Made by a program: the position numbers and the translations under genes
The notes under the pieces: generated by a model
Databases searched by the model: none
Seen by the model: the letters and a program-made list of their open reading frames with translations, nothing else
Told to the model about the DNA's origin: nothing
Assembly: GCA_030429665.1 (NCBI GenBank)
Contig: JAUIEZ010000005.1
Location: 16,167 to 80,166 of the forward strand
Direction of reading: 5' to 3'
Length of the DNA stretch: 64,000 nucleotides
Source: Gammaproteobacteria bacterium
Lineage (GTDB): Bacteria; Pseudomonadota; Gammaproteobacteria; Arenicellales; CAJQKF01
Shown here: positions 43,336 to 51,512 of the stretch, piece after piece
How positions within the stretch are numbered: the first letter of the stretch is position 1
How the letters are laid out: the number at the start of each line of letters is the position of its first letter

Positions 43336-44252
43336 ACTCCGTCGACAACTACCCGCGCGAGATGATCGGTTACGGCGCGTCGCCGCCGGTGGTGCGATGG
43401 CCCGGCGGCGCGCGGCTCGCGGTGCAGTTCGTGATCAATTACGAAGAAGGCGGCGAGAACAACATCCTGCACGGCGATGCCGCCTCCGAAGCCTTTCTCT
43501 CGGAGATCATCGGCGCGCCCGCCATCCCCGGCATGCGGCACCTCAACATGGAGTCGATATACGAGTACGGCTCGCGGGCCGGATTCTGGCGGTTGCATCG
43601 CCTGTTCACGGGCCGCGGCGTCCCGGTGACCGTGTTCGGCGTGGCGATGGCGCTCGAGCGCAATCCGCAGGCGGTGGCGGCAATGCGCGAGGCCGGTTGG
43701 GAAATCGCCAGCCACGGCTGGCGCTGGATCGACTACCAGCACCTGGACGAGACGACCGAGCGTGAACATCTCGATCGCGCCGTCGCCGTACACACCGAGG
43801 CTACCGGCGAAGCGCCGCAGGGCTTTTACCTCGGGCGCTGCAGCCCCAACACGCACCGCCTGGTGGCCGAGCGCGGCGACTTCCTCTACCACGCCGACAG
43901 CTATGCCGACGACCTACCCTACTGGGACACGCGTCACGGCCGCGCGCAACTCGTCGTTCCCTACACGCTGGACGCCAACGACATGCGCTTCGCCACCAAC
44001 CAGGGATTCAACAGCGGCGCTCAGTTCTACGAGTATCTCAAGGACACCTTCGACGTTCTTTACGAAGAAGGCGAGTCGACACCGAAAATGATGTCCGTCG
44101 GACTGCACTGCCGGCTCGCCGGACGGCCGGGTAGGCTCGCCGCGCTGGCGCGCTTCGTCGACTATGCATCGACACACGCACACACCTGGTTCGCCACGCG
44201 GCTCGACATCGCGCGTTGCTTCAGGGAACAGTTTCCCGCACCGGTTTCATGA
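43332..44252 (+). CDS. puuE: Allantoinase, polysaccharide-deacetylase type
   Basis: PuuE hydrolyses allantoin to allantoate. The 306-residue protein has the PuuE opening YPREMIGYGASPPVVRWPGGARLAVQFVINYEEGGENNILHGD, the deacetylase-like core with PVTVFGVAMALERNP and EIASHGWRWIDYQ, and GFYLGRCSPNTHRL. The metal site is reduced compared with true deacetylases, as in all PuuE. The ATG overlaps the puuD stop. Confidence 0.95.
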   Translation: MNSVDNYPREMIGYGASPPVVRWPGGARLAVQFVINYEEGGENNILHGDAASEAFLSEIIGAPAIPGMRHLNMESIYEYGSRAGFWRLHRLFTGRGVPVTVFGVAMALERNPQAVAAMREAGWEIASHGWRWIDYQHLDETTEREHLDRAVAVHTEATGEAPQGFYLGRCSPNTHRLVAERGDFLYHADSYADDLPYWDTRHGRAQLVVPYTLDANDMRFATNQGFNSGAQFYEYLKDTFDVLYEEGESTPKMMSVGLHCRLAGRPGRLAALARFVDYASTHAHTWFATRLDIARCFREQFPAPVS

Positions 44253-44262
44253 CGAGGAATTC

Positions 44263-45231
44263 GTGAACAAGCATTACGTCAATCTCGCCTCCGCACGACT
44301 GGGCGCCGTCGCGGTATACGCGACCGACGATTTTTTCGCCGACAAGGCGCGCCTGCTCGACGATGCCGAACCGGTGTTCATCGAGGGAAAGTACGACGAC
44401 AACGGCAAGTGGATGGACGGCTGGGAGTCGCGCCGCAAGCGCGGCCCGGGGCACGACTACTGCACGGTGAAGCTGGCGCGCGTGGCACATCTCGCCGAAC
44501 TGGAAATCGACACGCGCCATTTCACCGGCAACTATGCCCCGGCCGCCTCCGTCGATGCCTGTCTTTCCCGGGCCGACGATCCGGGCGACGGCGCCGATTG
44601 GCAGCCGATCGTCGACACCACCGCACTGGCCGGGAACGACCGCAAGATCGTTGCCGCGTCGCGCGCGGGACCTTTCTCGCACGTGCGCCTGCACATTTAT
44701 CCCGACGGCGGCGTGGCCCGACTGCGCGTCTATGGCCGCCCCGTGCTCGACGCGGCGAGCGGCGAGTCGATCGACCTCGCCGCCAGCCTTAACGGCGGCG
44801 TGGCCCTGGCCTGCAACGACGCCCACTTCGGCTCCATGCACAACCTGCTCGCGCCAGGCCGCGGCCGGAACATGGGCGACGGTTGGGAAACGCGGCGACG
44901 GCGGGAACCGGGCTTCGACTGGGTGATCGTCGAACTCGGCCGCACGGGCATCGTGGAACGCATCGAGGTGGACACCGCGCACTTCAAGGGCAACTACCCG
45001 GACCGCTGCAACGTCCAAGCGGCGCGGGTCGACGCGCCGGATCCTGTCTCCGTCGCCGCGCGAAGCCTGTATTGGCCGGTCCTGTTGGGCGAACGAAAAC
45101 TGCACGCGGACAAGGTCCATGTCTTCGACCAGGTCGAGAATATCGGTGCGGTCAATTGCGTGCGACTCAACATCCTGCCCGACGGCGGCGTCAGCCGGTT
45201 GCGCGTGTACGGACGACCGGTCGATGCCTGA
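44263..45231 (+). CDS. alc: Allantoicase
   Basis: Allantoicase splits allantoate into ureidoglycolate and urea. The 322-residue protein shows the internal duplication of the family: DGWESRRKRGPGHDYCTVKLA and DGWETRRRREPGFDWVIVELG, each followed by a DTxHFxGNY segment (DTRHFTGNYAP, DTAHFKGNYPD) and an IYPDGGVARLRVYGRP / ILPDGGVSRLRVYGRP strand. The start is GTG 44263, with GAGGAA upstream. It overlaps allA by 8 bases. The product ureidoglycolate goes to AllA. Confidence 0.95.
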   Translation: MNKHYVNLASARLGAVAVYATDDFFADKARLLDDAEPVFIEGKYDDNGKWMDGWESRRKRGPGHDYCTVKLARVAHLAELEIDTRHFTGNYAPAASVDACLSRADDPGDGADWQPIVDTTALAGNDRKIVAASRAGPFSHVRLHIYPDGGVARLRVYGRPVLDAASGESIDLAASLNGGVALACNDAHFGSMHNLLAPGRGRNMGDGWETRRRREPGFDWVIVELGRTGIVERIEVDTAHFKGNYPDRCNVQAARVDAPDPVSVAARSLYWPVLLGERKLHADKVHVFDQVENIGAVNCVRLNILPDGGVSRLRVYGRPVDA

Positions 45232-45736
45232 GCTCACCGCGCAACCGCTTACCACCGAGGCGTTCCAGGCCTTCGGTGAAGTGATCGATACCCGCACTGC
45301 GCGGCAGGTGCCGATCAACTACGGCCTGACCACGCGTTTCCACGATCTCGCCACCGTGGACGTCGTCGGCGACGGCGCGCGGGTGTTGATCAACGTGTTC
45401 CGCTCGACCCCCATCACGCTTCCCCATGCCGTCGCGGTGCTGGAACGACACCCCCTCGGCAGCCAGGCCTTCATACCCATGGGTACCGCGCGTTTCCTGG
45501 TGCTGGTGGCCCGCGGGGAGACGTGTCCCGACCCGGCGAGCTTGCGCCTGTTCGTGAGTGACGGACTGCAGGGCGTGAACTATGCGCGCAACACCTGGCA
45601 CCATTTCCAGATGGTGCTTGGCGCGCCCGCCGATTTCCTCGTCATCGATCGCGGCGGCCCGGGCGACAACCTCGAGGAAGCGGACGTGTCGGACCTCGAT
45701 CTGACGATTCCCGCGCGGGCCGGGGAAATCTCCTAA
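45224..45736 (+). CDS. allA: Ureidoglycolate lyase
   Basis: AllA cleaves ureidoglycolate to glyoxylate and urea, the last step of this pathway. The 170-residue protein has FQAFGEVIDT, LINVFRSTPITLP, VLERHPLGSQAFIPMG and GVNYARNTWHHFQMVL, all diagnostic for AllA. The ATG lies inside the end of alc. Its stop overlaps the stop of the convergent transporter gene by 4 bases. No urease gene is present in the window, so urea is either exported or degraded by genes elsewhere. Confidence 0.95.
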   Translation: MPELTAQPLTTEAFQAFGEVIDTRTARQVPINYGLTTRFHDLATVDVVGDGARVLINVFRSTPITLPHAVAVLERHPLGSQAFIPMGTARFLVLVARGETCPDPASLRLFVSDGLQGVNYARNTWHHFQMVLGAPADFLVIDRGGPGDNLEEADVSDLDLTIPARAGEIS

Positions 45737-46686
45737 CGGGCTTTTCCCGCGCGCCGCACGCCGAACCGCGCCATCGCCAACGGCATGAGGTACATGGGAA
45801 TCTGCCACAGGGCGACGAAGACGATGAAGTCGCGCGGCAACAGCGACCCTGCCACCGCCAGCAACAACCCCAGGTTTCGATAGGACGACAACAGGCCGGC
45901 GGTCAGCGCGTAGGTCCGGCCGCGCGCCGAGAACACCAGGACCGTCAATGCGAACAGTCCCAGGTGCATTGCGAAGGCGAGGAGCAGCAGCCCCGTCATG
46001 GCGACCGGCGAGGCGATGATGCGCGGTCCGATACCATCCATGACGCCTATCGCGAACACGCAAAGAAAGAACACGCCGCCGTGGCGGACGAGCGCGCTCC
46101 CGCGCACCCGTGAACGCAGCCCCGCGTGCGCCTGCACGACGAACCCGATGACGATCGGCAACACGAGAAACACGCACAGCCGCGTCGAGTAACCGACGAC
46201 GTCGAAGCCTTCCGCGTGCCCGCGCACCCACGCTGCCATCGCCGGCAGCGTAAGCGGCATGACCAGCACCGACAGGATGGTGCCCTTCAACGTCATCTCT
46301 TCATCCAGTCCCATGAGCCGCGCAAACGCCGAGGAACCGAACAGGCTGCCGGCGCAGGCGGTAAAAAAGGCGATCAACGTGTAGGGTCCGCCGAGGGGCG
46401 TGTAAAGATGCACCGCGGCGAATCCCGTCGGCAGCACCAGGAGCTGCCACGCGGCAATGACGGATGCCGGAACGATTTCCCGCTTCAGGCCGGCGAACAC
46501 GCGCGGCAGGTCCATGAGCAGAAGCGAGCAGAGCACGAGGAAAAAGATACTCGGAAACAACAGGGGCCTGAACAGTGCGGCCAGCGGCGGCACGGCGATG
46601 CCGGCAATCACCGACAACGCCAGCCAATTAGCCCCCTTCGACATGAACGACGCAAGCTTCGCCATGCCGTTATCCGGACCGATCAT
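45733..46686 (-). CDS. Bile acid:sodium symporter (BASS)-like transporter
   Basis: The 317-residue protein has nine or ten hydrophobic segments. The middle and end (FFTACAGSLFGSSAFARLMGLDEEMTLKGTILSVLVMPLTLPAM and LSSYRNLGLLLAVAGSLL) resemble the crossover helices of the BASS/arsenite-permease-like group, where transport is Na-driven and solutes are organic anions. The start is uncertain between ATG 46686 and ATG 46665; neither has a strong ribosome binding site. It converges on allA, so a role in purine intermediate transport is possible but unsupported by an operon. Confidence 0.75.
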   Translation of the reverse strand: MIGPDNGMAKLASFMSKGANWLALSVIAGIAVPPLAALFRPLLFPSIFFLVLCSLLLMDLPRVFAGLKREIVPASVIAAWQLLVLPTGFAAVHLYTPLGGPYTLIAFFTACAGSLFGSSAFARLMGLDEEMTLKGTILSVLVMPLTLPAMAAWVRGHAEGFDVVGYSTRLCVFLVLPIVIGFVVQAHAGLRSRVRGSALVRHGGVFFLCVFAIGVMDGIGPRIIASPVAMTGLLLLAFAMHLGLFALTVLVFSARGRTYALTAGLLSSYRNLGLLLAVAGSLLPRDFIVFVALWQIPMYLMPLAMARFGVRRAGKAR

Positions 46687-46706
46687 GCACGGGAGTGCCA
46701 GGCGCG

Positions 46707-47627
46707 TCAGCGTTCACCGGCCAACGTCGATGGATCGATGATCGCGTGGACCACACCGTATTCGAGCAGCAGGGAATAGCTCGGATACCACATGTCATCG
46801 CCGGGTGTATCGAACACCCTGTCGAGAAATCGCTTGTCGATGCCGCGACCTCGATACCAGGCGCGGTCCTTCTCCTGTTCCGACGCGGAATCGAGGTAGC
46901 CCAGGTTGGAACTGGAGTCATACCGGTACTGGTGAAAGCCGAGCTTGGCCCCGTCGGCGAGAAACCGTTTCTCGCCGGCAATGAAGGCGGTCGTGCACGC
47001 CGAGTAGCAGCCGGTCAAGGTGTAGGTATCGAGACCACGCTCGGTGACCAGGCGGGCGACGCCGCGGCCCTCGTAGACGCGGCCGCCGATGCTGTCGAGA
47101 ACGATTCCCTCGATGTCCGGACGTTCGTCGAGCCAGGTTTCGAGCACGCGCGTCGTGCCGTTTTGCAGGTCGCCGCGAAGGTGCGCGACCGGCAGGTTCG
47201 ACACGCGCGCTATATCGTAGACTCGCGTGGTCTTCTCGCGCCACAAGCGGTCGAACGCCATCTCGTTCTGCCGCGCGCCGACGCGCTGCACGGCGCCCAC
47301 CGCGGCGATTACCGCGCCCAGCGCAGCGGCCAGCACGACTGCCTGCACGACGCGCGCCCACACCGGGTTGCCGTGATTCAGCAGGTAGCGCTCGCAGCTT
47401 CTCATCACCCCCATGGCCTGCCACGGAAGCACGATGACGAATGCCACCACGCAGTAGACGGCGATCACGGTATAGGCCAGCACCGCATCGTCCGCGATCG
47501 ACTGCACCAGCGGTTCGAGGGCATACCAAAAAAGGTAGAACAGCGGCAGGAAATTGACAAACGTCGCCCGTAGCAGCGAATGGTCGCCGCGCCAGTGTTC
47601 GCCGATGTATCGCCATGCGTCGCGCAC
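46707..47627 (-). CDS. Membrane-anchored ClpP-like serine protease/peptidase homologue
   Basis: The 306-residue protein has three or four membrane segments in residues 20-120 and then a ClpP/crotonase-like domain. That domain has DIEGIVLDSIGGRVYEGRGVARLV, a Ser in TGCYSACTTAFIAGEKR at the position of the ClpP nucleophile, and the His in GAKLGFHQYRYDS. The start is GTG 47627, with AGGAG 7 bases upstream. A longer frame extending through gspC is a shadow. Family members of this type (COG3904) are poorly characterised. It follows the gspC gene by 71 bases on the same strand. Confidence 0.82.
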   Translation of the reverse strand: MRDAWRYIGEHWRGDHSLLRATFVNFLPLFYLFWYALEPLVQSIADDAVLAYTVIAVYCVVAFVIVLPWQAMGVMRSCERYLLNHGNPVWARVVQAVVLAAALGAVIAAVGAVQRVGARQNEMAFDRLWREKTTRVYDIARVSNLPVAHLRGDLQNGTTRVLETWLDERPDIEGIVLDSIGGRVYEGRGVARLVTERGLDTYTLTGCYSACTTAFIAGEKRFLADGAKLGFHQYRYDSSSNLGYLDSASEQEKDRAWYRGRGIDKRFLDRVFDTPGDDMWYPSYSLLLEYGVVHAIIDPSTLAGER

Positions 47628-47698
47628 GTGACGCTCCTTTGCGATGTTCGAATGCCACGTACGTATATCAGACGACGCGCTCTCGCGCAGCCGCGGGA

Positions 47699-48385
47699 TC
47701 AGAACGGCAGCGTCGGTCGGTTGCCCTGGCCGGTTCCACCCTCGACGGGTTGCTCGACGGCGTCCGTCGCAGCGGGATCGGGTGCTTCGACCGCGAGTCG
47801 AGGCGGATTCTCGACGGTCGAGGGATCGACGGAGGGAACGGGCAGGTTTTCCAGCCCCTGGGCATTGTCGCTCAAAACGACACCGCCTCCCAGCGACTTG
47901 ATCGGCTTCGATTCGAGCTCGGGCCGCTTGATGGCGAGTTTCTCGAGCTCGCCGTTTCGCTCGATCAGGACGTGATCCCGATTGACTTCGGCCAAGGTGG
48001 CGTCGGTATTGCCGATGACCTGTCCCACGCGCACCACCTGCTGGCGTCCGCGCCCTGCCTCGATCAACGCGATGCCCCGGTTGTCGCGCCCGATGGCGAT
48101 GATGCCGACGAGTTTCAGGTTCAGTCGCGTGGGCGGGGCCTCCTTGCGCTCGACGGTTCGCGGTTCGCGCGCGGCCACGCCGAAAAGGTGTGCGTTCACG
48201 ATGGCGCCGATATTGACGCGCTCGGTTCCGGTAGCGATGGGTTCCAACTTGATTTCGGCCGGTTCGGGCAGCGCGCCCTCGAGAATGCCGCTTCGCCAGA
48301 CATCCCACCCGACCCACGCGACGGCACCCAAGGCGATGACGTTGAGCGAAATCCCTGTCAGTGCTTTTCCAAAAGAATTCAACAT
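47699..48385 (-). CDS. gspC: Type II secretion system protein C (GspC)-like, orphan
   Basis: The 228-residue protein has one N-terminal membrane segment (ISLNVIALGAVAWVGWDVW) and a periplasmic homology-region domain with GAIVNAHLFGVA, RLNLKLVGIIAIGRDNRGIALIE and QQVVRVGQVIGNTDATLAEVNRDHVLIERNGELEKLAI. These match GspC, the inner-membrane partner of the GspD secretin. The C-terminus is Pro/Glu-rich and there is no PDZ domain. No other gsp gene lies in the window, so it is either an outlying member of a T2SS encoded elsewhere or part of another envelope assembly. Confidence 0.82.
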   Translation of the reverse strand: MLNSFGKALTGISLNVIALGAVAWVGWDVWRSGILEGALPEPAEIKLEPIATGTERVNIGAIVNAHLFGVAAREPRTVERKEAPPTRLNLKLVGIIAIGRDNRGIALIEAGRGRQQVVRVGQVIGNTDATLAEVNRDHVLIERNGELEKLAIKRPELESKPIKSLGGGVVLSDNAQGLENLPVPSVDPSTVENPPRLAVEAPDPAATDAVEQPVEGGTGQGNRPTLPF

Positions 48386-48561
48386 ATTGTAATTCTATCG
48401 ACAGGGTGTGTCGCGACACAAGCACCCGGCCCCGCGGATTCGGGCTCGTTGACAATTCGGTGTCAACTGGCTATTTTTGCGCCGCAACAATGATGCGCCG
48501 CAACACCCCACAGGCCGCGTATCCGTTGTTACAGCATTATCCAACACACGGACCAACAATT

Positions 48562-49308
48562 ATGAGCAACAAGACTGCACTGGTTACCGGTGGAACCGGG
48601 GGGCTGGGTACGGCGATTTGCAAGGCGCTCGCCGATCGCGGAGACCGGGTCATCGCCTGCTACATCCCAAGCGACGAGGAAACGGCGCGCGCGTGGCAAG
48701 ACCAACTGAAAGACGAAGGTTATGACATCCAAATCATCGCCGGCGACGTCTCCTCGTTCGCCGATACCCAGCGCATGATACGCGAGATCGAGGCGAACTA
48801 CGGCTGGGTCGACATCCTGGTCAACTGCGCCGGCATCACGCGCGACAAGACCCTGCGCAAGATGGACGAGAAGGACTGGGAAGACGTGGTCAGCGTAAAC
48901 CTCGGCAGCGTGTTCAACGTAACCCGCCAGGTGATAGACGGCATGATCGAACGCGGCTTCGGACGCATCGTCAACATCTCGTCGGTCAACGGACAAAGAG
49001 GCCAGTTCGGGCAGACGAACTACTCCGCGGCGAAGGCCGGCATGCACGGCTTCACCATGGCGCTGGCGCAGGAGGCCGCGCGCAAGGGCGTCACGGTCAA
49101 CTCGGTCTCACCGGGCTACATCGCCACCAGCATGACTGCGGCCATTCCCGAGGAGATTCGCAACCAGATCGTCGCCGGCATACCGGTAGGGCGCATGGGC
49201 GATCCCGAGGACATCGCGCACACCATCGCCTTTCTGACCGACGAGAAAAGCGACTACATCACCGGGGCTAACATCCCGGTCAACGGCGGCATGTACATGT
49301 CGTTCTAG
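48562..49308 (+). CDS. phaB: Acetoacetyl-CoA reductase
   Basis: PhaB reduces acetoacetyl-CoA to (R)-3-hydroxybutyryl-CoA with NADPH, the second step of polyhydroxybutyrate synthesis. The 248-residue short-chain dehydrogenase has TALVTGGTGGLGTAICKALAD, DILVNCAGITRDKTLRKM, RIVNISSVNGQRGQFGQTNYSAAKAGMHGFT (Ser, Tyr and Lys of the active site) and TVNSVSPGYIATSM, a close match to PhaB. No phaA or phaC is nearby. A clear terminator follows. Confidence 0.92.
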   Translation: MSNKTALVTGGTGGLGTAICKALADRGDRVIACYIPSDEETARAWQDQLKDEGYDIQIIAGDVSSFADTQRMIREIEANYGWVDILVNCAGITRDKTLRKMDEKDWEDVVSVNLGSVFNVTRQVIDGMIERGFGRIVNISSVNGQRGQFGQTNYSAAKAGMHGFTMALAQEAARKGVTVNSVSPGYIATSMTAAIPEEIRNQIVAGIPVGRMGDPEDIAHTIAFLTDEKSDYITGANIPVNGGMYMSF

Positions 49309-49322
49309 CCGCAATCCACGAG

Positions 49323-49344
49323 GCCCCGCGAACGGGGCTTTTTT
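49323..49344 (+). terminator. Rho-independent terminator after phaB
   Basis: GCCCCG (49323-49328), loop CGAA, CGGGGC (49333-49338) and a run of six T form a textbook terminator 14 bases after the phaB stop; an extra A-T pair and a G-T wobble extend the stem. Confidence 0.92.
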
Positions 49345-49458
49345 CGTTGCGGGTACGGCGCGTCGAACGCGCCGATGCCGCAATCGCGCGATAGCCTTTA
49401 CAATGCCTGTCAGGAACGGGGCCGCCGGCCCCGCGCAATCACTGACAGGAGAGGCACC

Positions 49459-49707
49459 ATGTCCGAACCCCGCATCGCGCAGATAGGCCCTTACAAGGTT
49501 CAGCTGTCCCCAGGCACCTACTGGTGGTGTCAATGCGGTCGCTCCAACAACCAGCCCTTTTGCGACGGTTCGCACAAGGGCAGTGAGTTTTCGCCGGTGA
49601 AAGTGGAGATAACGGCCACCGGTACGGTGGCGCTGTGCGGCTGCAAGCGATCCGGCAACCGTCCCTTCTGCGACGGCACCCACAATACCCTCGACGCGGA
49701 CGACTAG
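49459..49707 (+). CDS. CDGSH-type iron-sulfur protein (two motifs)
   Basis: The 82-residue protein carries two CDGSH cluster-binding motifs, CQCGRSNNQPFCDGSH and CGCKRSGNRPFCDGTH, each expected to hold a [2Fe-2S] cluster with three Cys and one His. AGGAG precedes the ATG. The dual-motif form is common in bacteria; functions proposed include redox or cluster transfer. It is 8 bases upstream of pdxA. Confidence 0.95.
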   Translation: MSEPRIAQIGPYKVQLSPGTYWWCQCGRSNNQPFCDGSHKGSEFSPVKVEITATGTVALCGCKRSGNRPFCDGTHNTLDADD

Positions 49708-49715
49708 TTCGTAAC

Positions 49716-50714
49716 GTGGCCATTCCCCGCATCGTCGTCACCGCCGGCGAGCCCGCCGGCATCGGCCCGGAGTTGCTCGTCAAGGCCGCCCAGACCACCA
49801 TTGCCGCGTCTCTCGTCGCCGTGGTCGATCCCGGTCTTATCGAATCCGCGATAAAACACACCGGTCTGCCGCTGCGACTGGCGGACGACGACGGCGCGCC
49901 ACACGAACCCGGCACCTTGCGGATCGTTCCGGTTTCCCTCGCCGCGCCCGTCACCCCGGGACAACTGGACACGACCAACGCGCGCTACGTGCTGAACACC
50001 CTGGACCTCGCCTGCGACGGTTGCCTGCAAGGACGCTTCGATGCCATGGTAACAGGGCCGGTGCAAAAATCGGTCATCAACGACGCCGGGATCGCCTTCA
50101 GCGGTCACACCGAATACCTCGCGGCACGTTGCGGCGGTGTTCACCCGGTCATGATGCTCGCCGGCGGCGCGCTGCGCGTCACGCTTTACAGCACCCACTT
50201 GCCGCTGCGCGCGGTCGCCGACGCGGTCGATGCGGATCGGCTCGAACGCGTGATCCGTATCATCGACCACGATCTGCGCGAACGTTTCGCCATCGCGCAG
50301 CCGCGCATCAGCGTGTGTGGGCTGAATCCCCACGCCGGCGAAGGCGGTCACCTGGGTCGCGAGGAAATCGAGATCATCGCGCCGGTCATCGACAAGCTGC
50401 GCGGCGAAGGGCTGTGCATCCGGGGTCCGCTACCCGCCGACACCGCGTTCACGCGCCATGCCCTGGCCGAGGCCGACACCGTGCTCGCCATGTACCACGA
50501 CCAGGGACTGCCGGTTATCAAGTACGCCGGCTTCGGCGAGGTGGTGAACATTACGCTCGGCCTGCCCATCGTGCGTACCTCGGTCGACCACGGCACCGCG
50601 CTGGACCTGGCCGGCACCGGCCGCGCGCGCGTCGATTCCCTACTCCAGGCGATTCGCACCGCGGTGACGCTGGCGCACGCGAACGGGCGCAACGGCGATC
50701 GTATCGATGAATGA
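49716..50714 (+). CDS. pdxA: 4-hydroxythreonine-4-phosphate dehydrogenase
   Basis: PdxA oxidises 4-phosphohydroxy-L-threonine in pyridoxal phosphate synthesis. The 332-residue protein has VVTAGEPAGIGPELLVKAA, the substrate region VTGPVQKSVINDAGIAFSGHTEYLA, metal His in CGLNPHAGEGGHLGREEIEII and MYHDQGLPVIKYAGFGEVVNITLGLPIVRTSVDHGTALD. The start is GTG 49716. Linkage to ksgA, which starts inside its end, is the usual arrangement for the vitamin B6 enzyme and argues against the PdxA2 role in threonate breakdown. Confidence 0.95.
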   Translation: MAIPRIVVTAGEPAGIGPELLVKAAQTTIAASLVAVVDPGLIESAIKHTGLPLRLADDDGAPHEPGTLRIVPVSLAAPVTPGQLDTTNARYVLNTLDLACDGCLQGRFDAMVTGPVQKSVINDAGIAFSGHTEYLAARCGGVHPVMMLAGGALRVTLYSTHLPLRAVADAVDADRLERVIRIIDHDLRERFAIAQPRISVCGLNPHAGEGGHLGREEIEIIAPVIDKLRGEGLCIRGPLPADTAFTRHALAEADTVLAMYHDQGLPVIKYAGFGEVVNITLGLPIVRTSVDHGTALDLAGTGRARVDSLLQAIRTAVTLAHANGRNGDRIDE

Positions 50715-51492
50715 AACGCCGCGGGCGAAGAAACGCTTCGGACAGCACTTTCTCACCGATCCGGCGGTCATCGGCGCCATCGCGCGCCGCTTCGGCGCGC
50801 CGCCGGGTGCGCGCGTGCTCGAGATCGGTCCGGGCACCGGCGCTATCACCGGCGCACTGCTCGACACCGGCGTCAACCTCGTCGCGGTGGAAATCGACCG
50901 CGACATGCACGCGCGCCTCCAGGAACGCTTCGGCGATCGACCGGGCTTTTCGCTGGTGCGGGGCGACGTTCTCGATCTCGACGTCGGCGCCGTCGCCGCC
51001 GGCGAACGCCTGTACGTGACCGGCAACCTCCCCTACAACATCACGTCGCCGATCGTCTTTCACCTGCTTGACGCGATCGGCGACATCGAGAACATGTACT
51101 TCATGATGCAAAAGGAAGTGGCGGAACGATTCGCCGCCGCTCCCGGCGGCCGCGACTACGGCCGGCCGTCGGTGATGGTGCAGCGTCTTTGCGACGTGGA
51201 GATGGACATCATCATTCCTCCGACGGCGTTCGAGCCGCCGCCGCGCGTCATGTCCGCCATGCTAAGATTGCGCCCGCGCGCCATGCCGCTCGGCGGCGCG
51301 GTGGACACGAAGTTGTTCGATCGCGTGGTGGCCGCCGCCTTCGCGCAGCGCCGCAAGACGCTTCGCAACGCGCTCAAGCAACTGGCCACGCCAGAGCGCC
51401 TCGAACAGGCCGGCATCGATCCGAGCGCCCGCGCGGAGACCGTTCCGGTGGACGGTTACGCGCGGCTGGCGCGTGAGTTGTCGGCGAGTTAG
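50707..51492 (+). CDS. ksgA: 16S rRNA dimethyladenosine transferase
   Basis: KsgA (RsmA) dimethylates two adjacent adenosines near the 3' end of 16S rRNA. The 261-residue protein begins AKKRFGQHFLTDPAVIGAIA, with the SAM motif VLEIGPGTGAITGALLDTG and catalytic motif IV VTGNLPYNITSPIVFHLL. The C-terminal domain has AAFAQRRKTLRNALKQL. It overlaps pdxA by 8 bases. Confidence 0.97.
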   Translation: MNETPRAKKRFGQHFLTDPAVIGAIARRFGAPPGARVLEIGPGTGAITGALLDTGVNLVAVEIDRDMHARLQERFGDRPGFSLVRGDVLDLDVGAVAAGERLYVTGNLPYNITSPIVFHLLDAIGDIENMYFMMQKEVAERFAAAPGGRDYGRPSVMVQRLCDVEMDIIIPPTAFEPPPRVMSAMLRLRPRAMPLGGAVDTKLFDRVVAAAFAQRRKTLRNALKQLATPERLEQAGIDPSARAETVPVDGYARLARELSAS

Positions 51493-51512
51493 CGTATTCC
51501 AAGCAGGAAACA

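Noticed and set aside
49716..50714. PdxA as the dehydrogenase partner (PdxA2) of the OtnK pathway
   Set aside because: It is coupled to ksgA, the normal setting of the vitamin B6 enzyme, and lies 20 kb from OtnK.
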